Of a DNA stretch of 64,000 nucleotides, positions 46,876-58,097 are shown one piece after another; positions within the stretch are counted from its first letter, which is position 1, and each line of letters opens with the position of its first letter. Source of the DNA: Pollenia angustigena. Taxonomy: Eukaryota > Arthropoda > Insecta > Diptera > Polleniidae. The notes under the pieces are model-generated. The model saw only the letters and a list, made by a program, of their open reading frames with translations. It ran no database searches and was not told where the DNA came from. The DNA is taken from assembly GCA_930367215.1 (NCBI GenBank), contig OV884056.1, positions 278,362,067 to 278,426,066 on the forward strand. Reading direction: 5' to 3'. Both the position numbers and the translations under genes were made by a program.

Positions 46876-47670
46876 AAGCGATGTGTTGGATTGTGATGCA
46901 TCGCAAACATCTGGCGAAGATTGTAGAGCTTCCTTACTTATTTTTTAATCAGTTTGTTCTATTGATATAATGTGTGTTTATAGGGAAGAATTATGCAAAA
47001 TAAATCATGTATAAAGGTATATTAACTAAAATAACAAAAAAATAACACAATTTAAATTTTAGCATTATTTTTTAGCAGTTTAGGAATTTTTTTTAGCATT
47101 ATTTAAAAGCCGATTTAGCTGTAAAATATTTTTAGATATGGCCACACTGCTACCTCGGCCTCTAATATCGACAAAATTCAAAGGCGCCAAAATAAACTTC
47201 TTCGAATAATCACAGCCGTCCCTGGTATGTTAAAAACTCAAACATTCATAAGGATCTCAATGTGCCATTAGTAAAAGCTATGATAAGAAAATATGCAGTA
47301 AAATATTTAAAAAGGCTTGAACAACACCCAAATCCACTATTTTAGATCATGGCGGCCACACTCGCTTAAGAGGAAGAGACACTGCAGCACTCACCCAATC
47401 AGAAGAGCGATAAACACCTACATATGTGAACAGAAATCGTGAAAACGAAATTTGTTGTCTGGCACTGGCAGGACACAAAACAAAGAATTAGAATAAGATT
47501 TGGTTAATTATTGTTAGTTCATATTTAGTATATAAAGATTAATAAATAAATATTGAAAAAAAAAACGAAGCTATTAACAAAACAAGCCATTTATGATTAA
47601 AATCTGTTAGCAACTTTTGATTTTATTCACAAAAGCCGAAAAATTATAATTAATTTAAGAATTTCATAAA

Positions 47671-48147
47671 ACGCAATTTTTGTATAGGATCCCCCCTAAA
47701 AAGTGGTGAGCGATAAAGGGCAAGTATGTATCCAGAAAATGTAAAGGACAAAAAACTAATTGAGGTCGGTCATATATTTTATTCCACTAGGGGCAACTCC
47801 TGGGCATTAATGGGACTTTTTCTTCAATATATCTCTAGTCTGCATTGAACATTTTGTATGGGAGCCCCCTTAAGGAATGGAGATAGCGCATAGGTATGTT
47901 AGAAATAAATGATTAAGGTAAAAAATTAAGTGGGGTTGGTCATACATTTTACCCATCTAGGGGCATTCTAGGCGCTGCAGCAGCCAAATTTAAATTTAGT
48001 GCAGCACGTTCCAAATGACAGTGATGACCTGGTTAACCTCATACTCAAATAAATATAGACTGAGAAGCCAATAGCACAAAATCCATGACTTGTTTGGGAT
48101 GCATTGAACGCTCTTGAATCTTACATTGATTGGTATTCTTCCAAATT
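47671..48147. other. Spacer with short repeats
   Basis: Two related ~180-bp stretches (about 47690-47830 and 47860-47965) share GGTCGGTCATATATTTTA/GGTTGGTCATACATTTTA followed by CTAGGGGCA, suggesting a diverged tandem duplication. No gene. Confidence 0.4.
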
Positions 48148-48832
48148 AAAACAAGTAAGAAAGTATAGACGGTCAAGCCCGACCATATGATACCCTACAC
48201 CACAGTATTAAAAAACACATTATGCTCATGTGTCCATATAAATATGGATTTATCTATGTTCACAATCTTCATTAAAATTTGTTTGAACGTATGTGAGAGG
48301 CAGAAATTTCCCCCTACCTCCCCTTGTGGTCCTATTTTTGAAAAACTGTATAGCTTATGTGTCCATATAGATATGGATCTATCTATGTTTTGAATTTCAT
48401 TAAAATCGGTTTGAGAGGCATAAATTGGCCATATCTCCCCTAGTGGTCGTATTTTTTTAAAACTGCATCCCTCTTGTGTTCATAAAGATATGGTTCTATG
48501 TATGTTTTAAATTTCATTAAAATCGGTTTGATAGTTTCTGAGAGGAAGAAATTTCCCCCTATCTTCCCTCGTGTTCCTACGATTTTATCAAATTATCTCC
48601 AAAATTGCGACCTGTACTTTGCGCACAAGGTTACATGGACAGCCAGCCAGCCTTCCAGCCAGCCTGCAAGCCAGCCTGCAAGCCAGCCGGACGGACATCG
48701 TTAGTTCGACTCAGAAAGTGATTCTGAGTCGATCGGTTTACTTTAAGGTGGGTCTAGGACCAATATTTTAAGGCGTTACACACATCAGCACAAATGCATA
48801 ATACGGAGAGGACTACACTATTGTGGTGTGGA
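48148..48832 (-). mobile_element. Helentron-like family B, inverted copy
   Basis: Begins AAAACAAGTAAGAAAGTATA, then the hairpin (GGTCAAGCCCGACC) and TACCCTACACCAC. The interior has ~120-bp repeats (GTGTCCATATAxATATGG at about 48230 and 48359). A (CAGC)n run follows at about 48642-48690, and it ends ACTATTGTGGTGTGG. Longer than the copy at 21593. Confidence 0.65.
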
Positions 48833-49789
48833 AATAAAAACGTCCTTACTCAAAACCCCTTTACAAAGAATCATATGAAAAGGATGGGCTCTAATCACTT
48901 TCATTCTTGTTACAAATTAAGTTAAACAAGTTAAAGTGCTATATTCGGCTGTGCCAAATCTTTGATGACCTCCACCGAATGTAACATTATTTCAGGAATG
49001 GGCTTTATATGGGGTATATTAATTATAAACCAATCTTTATAAAAACTGCCCTAGCAGTATTATAATTCGTTGCGGCTTATAGCATATTAATGTCTTATCT
49101 AAAAGTACGCTTTATATTATTATTAATTATGTCCAGTAATATTAAACTTAATTTCACCTAGTTTAAATAAATATTCTATGGCGAGTTCCAACTTTGAAGC
49201 AATACATTTTTGACACAGAAAGCGCTTTAATAAGCGCATTAAAAATTGGTGATTATAATGATCAGCTTTCAACACTGAATTTCTTGTTGTTATCGTTATT
49301 CTTTAATATTCTCCCTTACAATCCTGATTCGTAATAAGGGATTGTCGTGACTCTTCAAATGTTATATATTTTTTATAATTTTTTAAGGATTTTAAGGCGT
49401 ATATCAGAGACATGAGCATAAGTAATGATTACTTCTGATTCGGACCCACAAGCTGATAGCAATGATTACCAAAACTACCATATCCCAACGACATCTAAAA
49501 GACCTCGCAGCACATAGTTTTTAATATTTTTAACGGAACAAAATTCATTTAGGTTGCTTTGCGACATATAAGTAGAAACATATTAGGCATATTTATTGTA
49601 AAATTTTAAGTATTTTTTTTCAACAAGACAAAAGACCCAAGGAAATAAAAATATAGGGTTAATTTTTCTAACAAATGCCATACGATTTTGTTTTGTATAA
49701 ATCCTAATATACTGCTTTTGTGAAATATAAAAATATATGCTACTTTTCAATTATTCTATTTTTTAGCTCAGAAGTACATTTAATATATT
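48833..49789. other. Family A fragment (48923-49110, minus) and spacer
   Basis: AAACAAGTTAAAGTGCTATA, then TTCGGCTGTGCC, marks a truncated inverted family-A 3' end. At about 49430-49517 a short acidic/basic stretch ending TTSKRPRST stop resembles the N-terminal region of some transposases but is too short to assign. Confidence 0.4.
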
Positions 49790-49955
49790 TTTTTGACTTA
49801 TTTGAAACGTTTTTTCAAGAAATTCAAAAACTTCTGGGCCCGAAATTTCGAAAACACGATCTAACTTTTAAAACCCTTTGGCAGATTTGCTCTACCAGTA
49901 GTCTAGCTTTATTTCGCGTTGCAAGTATTGAGACTGGCGGCGATGACCCGAATTT
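49790..49955 (+). repeat. Partial copy of the 32474-33650 element
   Basis: TTTTTTTGACTTAT through GGCAGATTTGCTCTACCAGT to GGCGGCGATGACCCGAATTT matches the right arm of that inverted-repeat element. Only one arm is present. Confidence 0.65.
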
Positions 49956-51732
49956 TGTTGAGCTGTGTTATTTAATTATCGAAAAGCCTTTTAAGGAATT
50001 ATCGTAGTTTTAACCACATACAGAGATGAAAAAAGTGACGTATGAAAAAAGCCCAAATCATTTGCGAGGGCAACTTTCGAAGAAAGAGAAAGACAACGTT
50101 TTTTGTTACCCTGCCTTTACACATGCAAGTAGTGGCATGCCACTATTGTATACATATTATCAAAGAAAATTTATTCGAAATAGTCGAATCTCATGCCATT
50201 GACTTTTGTGTTTACATATGCCACTGCGAGTTAATTTTCAAAATGTCGTTGAAGCGTCAACTTGAGCAAATTTGTTTACTTCTCAAATTAAAAAAAAAAA
50301 GTATCAAAAAACAAAATAGAGTTACCGAGCTAATCATATTGGCACATTTTTGGGGAAATTTTTAAATTTATTTATATAAGCATTATTTAAATAATATAAA
50401 TGCTCTATAATTAACAAACATGCTTTTATTAATGCGCGTTTCAAAAAATTCATCATAATAATACATTTAACAAGTTGAAACATAATTTACAATTTTACAA
50501 AAATCCAGTAAATTTTCATTACATTTTTAACAGGGTAACATTGCTTATCATTTTGACATTTAGTGGCATGCAAGTGCCAAAGTTTCACTCGCATGCAATT
50601 TTTGCTGCCACTGGAGCTGCCATCAGTGTTGCCAGAACTTTTAGAGGTAAAATCAGCAATAAACCATAATATTTGATCAAAAAATCTGCAAAATCTGCGT
50701 CAAGATTTAAAAAATCTTCAATAAATCTTCAAAACTCATTAATTACTTTTTTTATTTAGTTTATTTAGAAAACAATATAACATGTTCTGGAATTTTTAAT
50801 CGATGGTAGATATCTATAAGAGGTCCTCGAAGTATAAGGTATAAAAAAGGAAATATTTGTTAAAACTAAAAGTTTCAAAAATTTGTTCTATTTTAATTTC
50901 ACTCGAATGCGATTTACAGAATATGTTATCAGCCATATTCTGAAATTTTTTGATATTTTTCCATTAAAAATATCTTTTCAAATTTAACTTCTCAGGCAGA
51001 GTTGGGACTTATCACACCTTTGTTATTTTAAACAACAAATTAATAGTTAATTGCTAGACAAGATATTTAAATTGTCAAGGGTCTTATTAAAAATATACAA
51101 CAGAACAAATATTGCAACTATTAAAAATATTTATGCATAAGAACATATCCGTGGCATTTTGACAAAACATCTTAAAAAGTTTTAAAAAAAAACTCGGTGA
51201 AAAAATTATTTTTATCAAATAATAAAATAAACCAAATTAAAGAAAATTTTAATTATAATACAATCAGGTATGTGATGGAAAACGATTTTGAAAATAAAAC
51301 GATTTGAAAACGATAGTATCGTTTTCGGTATCTTTAAAAATTGATTTCTAATACATTTTCCTCCGTTTTCATTTATATATTTAGCAATATGCCAAAAAAA
51401 TGAACTTTTTCGTTTTCAAGCTAGTAATGCCGAATGATTTTTAATACTTCGGGGGTAGAGTCAAGTACCCCCTACTTGCTTATTAGAGTGCCCCTCACTT
51501 GTCCTAAAACGGATATATAGGGTGGTTGTTAAAATTTGGATTTTTTGACTTTTTATGAATTTAACGCATTTTTTATGTTGTTAGCTACAAAATCAATGTT
51601 TTTATGTATTGAATAGTTAGTTTGGGTAGCAATCTTTAATTTTTGGGTTTTGTTGGAATAATACACTGAAAAAAAACAAAGTGGCAAAAACAAAACGACT
51701 TCTAACAAAAAAAAAAATACGACTTCTAACAT
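49956..51732. other. Spacer; 9-bp inverted ends GTTACCCTG/CAGGGTAAC; family G fragment
   Basis: GTTACCCTG (50104) and CAGGGTAAC (50531) might bound a small element that also carries GTGGCATGCAAGTG-type repeats. Family G occurs inverted at about 51150-51260. No gene supported. Confidence 0.35.
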
Positions 51733-52032
51733 TTCGCACGGCACAAATTGGGCTGAATATTATGGCTTTCAATGCAACACAGTTGTTAATGCCATCAAAA
51801 TCTAAAATTCTGCGGTGGTGCGTGGCGATCGCATTTTTCGTTTACAGGAAAATTAGGAAAATGTAAAAAAAGGCGAAAAAATGAAAAAATTGGGTTTTTT
51901 GACCTTCATTCACTTATAACTTTTGAAGTAGGAGTGTTATCTTCAAGCACCACCGCGGAATTTTAGATATTTTAGTCATCAACAACTCTGTTGTTTCCCA
52001 AGGTATAATATTCAGCCTAATTTGTGCCGTAG
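51733..52032. repeat. 300-bp inverted repeat
   Basis: The left arm CACGGCACAAATTGGGCTGA through CTAAAATTCTGCGGTGGTGC is mirrored by GCACCACCGCGGAATTTTAG through TCAGCCTAATTTGTGCCGT. Arms ~90 bp, ~120-bp loop. Non-coding. Confidence 0.7.
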
Positions 52033-52561
52033 TACAAACAGTACAGCCTATTTTCGACAAATTTTATTAATTGATTAAAAAAACAGGGTGAATTTTTAAA
52101 AAAACGTAAATTTATGCTACTAAAATTAGTTTTACATTAGTTATTAAGAACATAGACACTGCTTTCACTTTGGGAAACAAAATTTCTTTCCATGTGATAA
52201 AGCGGCAGTAGATATTTTAGCCGTCACCTTTGCGTTCTTATTAATTACACAGCCTCACAAAAATATAAAAAGGTTCTGACCCAGAAACCAGACCCACCAA
52301 TCCTTATGTATTATGACCTCCTGAATGCAATGCCGCCATAAGAATTGAATTCTATCGTTGGGGTTTCATGTAATTTACAAGGATAGTCCGCAAAGTGACC
52401 TTACCTAATTTGTAAATTTGACCATGTTAAAAAGTGTTTGTTTAAATGCATGTAACTTTTAAAATTTTTGACAGATTTGATCTTACATAAAGAAATACAA
52501 TTTTAAAAAATTTTAACTAACAATAAGTCAAATTTACAAAGAAACCGATTTGCTATTTCAG

Positions 52562-53490
52562 TTTGTGCAAAAATATCCTGAAGCGTACACGGATGCGAAA
52601 ATGATTCATGATTATATTAAAGACACAAATTTTCTGTATCAAATTTTCTGTAGCAGCTTGCATTGAACCACTAATACATATTAGCACTTGTAAATCAATT
52701 GTTGCTTGTGATCATCTTACTTTCAAGGACGTGCTGTATCAAATATTTGAATATTTAGAGTTCGAAGAAATAAATAAAAGATCGTTCTTGAATTCAATTC
52801 CCCACAAATTTCAATTTGCTTTTAACACAGACAAGCTTAATTTGCTTACTGCAAATTTGAAAAAGATGTTAACATTTTCCAAACGGTTTTAGCGGATGCG
52901 AAAGATTCAATATTAAAAAGATATATCGATAGACCTGTGGATGATGTATACTCATTCCGCAGTAATATCAATGTGGAGAGAATGTTTGCGATGGCGAAGA
53001 GGAACGAGGATATGGAACCTCAGAAAGAAATATACACCAGATGTCAGCAAATAAAGGCCCGGCAAAAAAAGCATTCACTTCCTTTTCGATATTTTGCAGT
53101 TCTATCCAACGAAGCAAGATATGGAAAATGGTGTCAAAATAATGAAAAAGGTTTTTCAGGAAAATAAAAAATGGAATGCTAAGGAACGAATAAAGAGATT
53201 GGAAGAGATGGAGCAAACAACAAGTGAAAAAACGAAGTACGGAGAGTAAAGTCCTATTTCTAAATTTGCTTTATGTGAATGAGCCTATGGAATTATTTTA
53301 TTTATGAAATAAACTATCTGATGTCGATGTACAGAGTAATCGGATGAAAATTCTTAAAAAGCAAATAAACATGTTGAGAGGTTTAAATTATAAATATCAC
53401 GGTGAAAAAGTTTGGCAAACAACAAATTTGGATTTAGAGTCCCAACTCAAAGAAAAGCTAAAGAATTTGCACTATTATGTAGATCTCTAA
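52562..53490 (+). pseudogene. Degraded coding remnant, family not recognised
   Basis: Consecutive pieces with coding-like composition change frame several times. They are FVQKYPEAYTDAKMIHDYIK (52562-52663), HLTFKDVLYQIFEYLEFEEI (about 52714-52773), ILKRYIDRPVDDVYSFRSNI (52912-52971) and NVERMFAMAKRNEDMEPQKE (52972-53031). VFQENKKWNAKERIKRLEEM follows (53148-53207), then RMKILKKQINMLRGLNYKYH up to LHYYVDL stop (53340-53490). The last parts are charged and likely helical or coiled-coil. It does not look like a transposase I know. A TGCTATTTCAG acceptor-like sequence precedes the first piece, so this could be a decayed duplicated gene rather than a retrocopy. No function is claimed. Confidence 0.4.
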
Positions 53491-54986
53491 AAATTTAAAA
53501 AATAAAGTAACTTGATGTTTTTAAAAGTATAAATAATAAAGATTTCTGTTAAATACTTACATTTCTAGTAAAATAACTAAAATTTTTTTCGCAAAACTAA
53601 AAATGTAAACTTTAATGATCGATTTAATAAAAGTTGCATACATACATATTTTAATATAAAGTTAATACTATTTCATATAGATCTTTTTTTTCTCATTCGG
53701 TTATTTGTCATCCGATTTTCAATTTTTTTTTTATTTATTATTCAAATTACCTTTCTAAATGTAGAATATAGTTAGTAAAAATTATTGCCGCTAGATTGCG
53801 TAAAGATAATTTTTTTGGAAAAAATGCATCAAAACACCCTGTATTTGCAAATATTTTGAAATTATATGTTCCACAAAACTACTCGCCATACGATTTTGTA
53901 CAAAGTTGCCGAACAACATTTGGTCGAATTCTGGAAATTTAACGGTCAAAATTTTGATTTTCTTCAAGCACCTAAAAATAATGGTAATGTTGTAAATAAC
54001 GGAATTATATAAAAGTCGCGGAACAAAAGTTGCTTCTGATACCCTAAAGAACCATTTTCAACAATAAAAAAGTTATTTTTCGCAAAAAGTCGATTGTGGC
54101 ATATTGCTACTTATAGATACCATATACTGCTATAATTAATGAATATTCTACAAATTTTGTATGAGCATTAAAATATTTCTGCGTAAATACATTTGTAAAC
54201 AAAAACTTGAAAACTTAATAAATTTTTCAGTTTTCACTTTTTGCAAGAAATCGATGTACAGTAGTTAGATATGACCACTGTAAAAATCTGTAATGAATTT
54301 AAAATCAATTTTAATTTTTTATGAACACGGCAGATAGTATCAGTGTATGTATAAAAAGTTCAATACTTTTTATGTATTAAAGTTTTACCTTACGGAAAAA
54401 GCTCTAGTTAGGTCTCTGTTAAAATAGCAGCAAAGCATTTTTTTTTTTTTTTTATTTTTCGGGTTGTAATGTACAGAAAGATGTTAATAATTCTTTACGC
54501 TTAAAAATGTAAAGCCTTTTATATTTTATAGCTTTTGAAAGCTTTGTGTTCTAAAAGCATAAGCATACGGTTGCCAGATAATACGAAAGTGCTAAAAAAA
54601 GCAATTATAAACTTGACGTTAATAATTAATTTTTATTGCCAAAAATTAATTTTTAATACTTTTAAATAAGACGAATTCTTTTTAGAATTCTTCATTTATA
54701 TTTAAGATTTCATTTTAGTTAAATGACAGCCAGTTATTGCCTTAATTAAAAACATTATTGCGAACCTTAATTTTGCCAGAGAAGGCTAAAAGACAGTCAT
54801 TTCAAATTAAAAAAAAAGTACAGCCGTTTTGAACACAAATACTACATCTAAAAAATGATGAGCTCTAAGCTTTGATTTTTTTCAGTAAACAAATTTTTCA
54901 CTTTAATTCTATGTACAATTCAAATACATATTAAAAATATTTACTTTTGTGTACTGACTTTTATATCGAGGGTTTTTATTCAAATA
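53491..54986. other. Spacer
   Basis: AT-rich, with scattered A and T homopolymers (for example T19 near 54440). No feature recognised; ends at the TA target of the Tigger element. Confidence 0.4.
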
Positions 54987-55761
54987 CAGTCGAACTTCCA
55001 TAACTCGAACTTCTCTAACTCGAATTTTCTTTAACTCGAACTAATTAGGTTGGCAGTAGCGTTAAGAGAATAAATAACATACAGTTCTTCCTCCGTAACT
55101 CGAACTTCCACAACTCGAAGTTCTCCATAACTCGAAAGAAGTCTATAACTCGAATTTTTGCTTGGTTTACTGGTTTATTGATTTTGCTTTGAGCAATTCC
55201 ATATGAAAGCGATCACCTTTTGGACGACCCCTCTCCGATTTTAAAATAAATAGTCTCAATCGATTGCCCAGCAAAAAATAATGTACCTACATATTTTTTT
55301 AAAGCGATCGCAACGAGTGATAGCTCGTTGGAAAGGTATTGAATCAGGCTTTAATTGAAAAATAAAATTTTCCTAATTTTTCTTAGAAATTTACCTTTAA
55401 ATTTTCCCATGAAAATTAAATTTTCCGATTTTCCACAGAAGCTCCTAAATTTTCCGGCTAATTTTTTTTTTTGGATTCCTCATAATTTTTGCTTTAAGAA
55501 TCAGCAATAAAAAAATGGGCCCCGACTCCTTGTTTGGACAGCAGAAGAGCATTTAAGAGACCACCTTGTTAAAAATACATTTTAAAAATTATTTTACAGT
55601 TAAAAATACATTTATGAAGAAAAAATAAATTTTTTTTTTTAAGAGCCCCAAGTTGAGTGTGTAGTGAATATGGTCTGCCTGCCTTCACAAGATCGGCCAT
55701 AAATCCATGGATAATAGCAGCAGTGGCATGCAATGGCACACCAAACCCGACTGAGGCTACA

Positions 55762-55922
55762 GGTCATAAAATGTTTTGTAAATTTTTTAAATTACCAGGT
55801 AATAAATATTTCGCCTAAAATGACACGTGCAGAAACAAGTCATAAAACACGGATTTTCCATAAATATGGCGAAATATTTATTACCTGGTAATTTAAAAAA
55901 TTTGCAAAACATTTTATGACCT
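55762..55922. repeat. ~160-bp hairpin upstream of the transposase gene
   Basis: GGTCATAAAATGTTTTG, then AAATTACCAGGTAATAAATA, at the left is mirrored by TATTTATTACCTGGTAATTT, then TTTTATGACC, at the right, with a short loop. An extra half-site (AAACATTTTATGACC) lies at 55966. A nested MITE or a transposase-binding structure. Confidence 0.7.
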
Positions 55923-56177
55923 GTGGTCGGCTTATTGGCAGTAACCAATTAGGTCCCTCTTTAAAAAACATTTTATGACCAGTAGTTCACGCAAATTTTC
56001 CTATTAAAGAAAAGAAAATATCGCTTATTTTTTTTACCTATTTTTTACCAAAAAATAAATATAAATACTTCACACACTCTGAGTCAAATTTCAGTTGAAT
56101 ACTAAACGTGAAAGTGTTAAAGTGTTTTTTTTTTTTGTAAAGTAAAGAGTTAAGCTGTAAAGACAATTTAAAGTAAA

Positions 56178-58097
56178 ATGAATAAATTTTGCTGCAATCC
56201 GTTTAACAAGAGTGGACAACGTTCGAAAAAGATAAAAGTATTAAAATTAACTGGTGTTTCGAAGCGATACATGAATGAATTAAATATACAATACGGTGAA
56301 GAAGCAGAATTCATTTGCCCCAAGTGTAAAATCGATTTGTCTCAACAAGCAAATGCATTGAAACAAATGCAGCCACAATCCGAGAGTGAAATGACAAGTG
56401 AACAAAATGTTTCATCTGATAGTGAGGCAGACATTCCGATGGTCAATATGTCTTTGAGTCCTTTGAATGAGGCTATTACCACTTTAGGTGAAACGCCTAT
56501 TAGAAAAAGAAAGTTGCGAAGTGAAACATACAGGAAAGAGAAAAAAGGCAAGGTTATGAGTGCAATCACGACAATATTTGATGAAGGCTCTGATAACGAA
56601 TGCAGTCAAGCAGATGACGTTGATGACGGCAAACAAATGATTGAGCAGTTGAAAAGAAAATTCAATTTAGCGACCACTTTTCTGGAGAAATATCTCATTT
56701 TATCTGTGCTGCCTCAATCATGGTCTATACGCAAGATTTCTGAACAGTTTCAAACATCTTTTTACATCGCGAGAAGAAGCAAAGAATTAGTTCGACAGAA
56801 GGGCATATTGGCGACTCCCACCAAGAAATTTGGCTCAATGACCCTCAGCGAAGCAACGGTGAAATTGATTCAAGATTTTTACTGCAATGATGACAACAGC
56901 CGCGCCTGCCCAGGTACACGTGACTATGTTATCACACGTGAAGATGGAGAAAAAGTACACAAGCAGCGCAGATTATTATTATGTAATCTATCCGAAGCAT
57001 ACCATCAGTTCAATGAGAAATACCCAGCAGAAAAAGTGAGATTTTCTAAGTTTGCCATCCTACGACCAAAGGAATGCGTGCTGGCATTAGACAGGCCCGG
57101 AACGCATTCAGTCTGCGTTTGCATGTTTCATCAAAACATCAAATTAATTTTCTTTCCATGCAAAAAATTGAAAGTATTTCACGGTGAAATTGAAACATAT
57201 AGGGACCTCCTGTCGAAGTCGTTGTGCGCATACCCCACGGAAAATTGTCATCTGTCCAAATGCGACAATTGTCCGAAGATTGATGAGCTAGAGCAATATT
57301 TGGCGGAAAAGTTTGAACAGCTGTTAATTCAGGAGGTGCATTTCAAACAGTGGATAATTAGCAGCGGCAGATGTTCCCTTGGGACCGTGGTAAAGCAGAT
57401 TCCGGAATTCATCGAGGAATTCGGATTCAAGTTGAATGAACTGAAGGCGCACCATTTCATATCCGAGATGCAATCGAAATTTCTAAAGGAAAGTAAGGAG
57501 AAATTAGCCCAAAATGAAGATAACGAACTACAGACCGTAAGCCTTGTTGTTGTCGCGGAGAGTTTAGCTCATAATTATGTGTCCGTTTATTTATTTCAAA
57601 TGAAACTGTTTGAATTCTTAAGATCAAAATTCGATGCAATCGACAAAGTAACGTTTTTCTCAGACGGCGCGGCTTCTCAGTACAAGAATAAAAAAAATTT
57701 TTACAATCTTTGCATAATTGAAGAAGAACAAAACTGCAAGGTCGAGTGGCACTTTTTCGCGACGTCCCACGGTAAGGGCCCATGCGATGCGTGAGGGGGA
57801 ACCCTAAAACGCATGGCGACTAAGGCAAGTTTGCAAAGGCCATATACTGACCAGATCTTAAATGTACAACATTTGTTTTCGTGGATTCAAAGCAAGGAAA
57901 TTGCCATTAACACAGTTTTATGCACTCAAAAAGAACACAATGCCATGGAGCGACGAATTCAAAACAGATATAATAATGTCAAAACTATAACTGGAACGCA
58001 AAAGTTTCATTGCTTCATACCAAATATTTCTGATATGTCAATTAATGTAAAGCGGTACTCTTCGTCTGCCGACGTGCTAAATTTAAAGTTACTTTAA
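56178..58097 (+). CDS. Putative transposase of the 55191-58728 element, one in-frame stop
   Basis: 538 codons from the ATG at 56178 end at a TGA (57792-57794). The same frame then continues 101 more codons to TAA at 58095-58097. The N-terminus has a zinc-binding look (FCC...FICPKCK, about 4-56), followed by an acidic Ser/Asp-rich linker and a basic KRKLRSETYRKEKKGK stretch. A helical region comes next (MIEQLKRKFNLATTFLEKYL, LPQSWSIRKISEQF). The core carries FSKFAILRPKECVLALDRPG, then THSVCVCMFHQN. FFSDGAASQYKNKKNF (candidate catalytic Asp) is followed by WHFFATSHGKGPCDA-stop-GGTLKRMATKASLQRP. These motifs recur in repetitive invertebrate and fish proteins (recall). The TGA replaces a single residue, so loss of function is recent or the stop is an error. 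Confidence 0.75.

Larger units (their letters stand above)
44335..47149. mobile_element. hAT element in the LINE, itself invaded
   Basis: Ends CAGCGTGGCCATTTTGGC (left) and, inverted at the right, CAGTGTGGCCATATCT. The 8-bp duplications are CTGCCTCG/CTACCTCG (44327-44334, 47150-47157, one mismatch). Removing the element and one duplication restores the LINE frame (QLWGTAS-ASNIDK). AGCATTTTT-rich sub-terminal repeats flank both ends. It contains a Helentron-like element and two different hAT coding remnants. Confidence 0.85.
42622..47562 (+). pseudogene. Jockey-clade LINE reverse transcriptase, interrupted and 5'-truncated
   Basis: Reading resumes across insertions. AIGAGVPQGSILGPLLYLIYT (about 42625-42690) is followed after a frameshift by STFADDTAFLS (catalytic F-x-D-D), then LEIWLRQWRIMVNEQKCVHITF up to 42909. 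After the first hAT, HVKYLGIHLDRRLTWKCHI appears (44130-44200). The thumb-like IQLWGTAS is then cut at 44334 and resumes at 47158 as ASNIDKIQRRQNKLLRIITA. The 3' end reaches KYLKRLEQHPNPL and a poly-A tail at about 47549-47562. These are jockey RT motifs. Endonuclease and the 5' RT are absent (dead-on-arrival truncation). Several in-frame stops; non-functional. Confidence 0.85.
42265..47670. mobile_element. Copy of the palindromic-element interior, split by a LINE
   Basis: Sequence at 42265-42617 (GAATCCAATGGTGCCCACCG ... AAATGCAGCTAAGCTTCTAA) and 47568-47670 (ATTAAAATCTGTTAGCAACT ...) matches consecutive parts of 31430-31865. The two halves were one unit before the jockey LINE and its passengers arrived. 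Confidence 0.65.

Noticed and set aside
48498..48771. Ser-Gln-Pro-Ala repeat reading frame (SQPASQPASQP)
   Set aside because: Translation of the CAGC-type microsatellite inside Helentron-like family B.
50042..50365. 107-codon plus-strand reading frame
   Set aside because: Low-complexity, AT-driven codons, no motif, no splice context; probably chance.
57457..57783. 108-codon minus-strand frame
   Set aside because: Antisense shadow of the putative transposase at 56178-58097.
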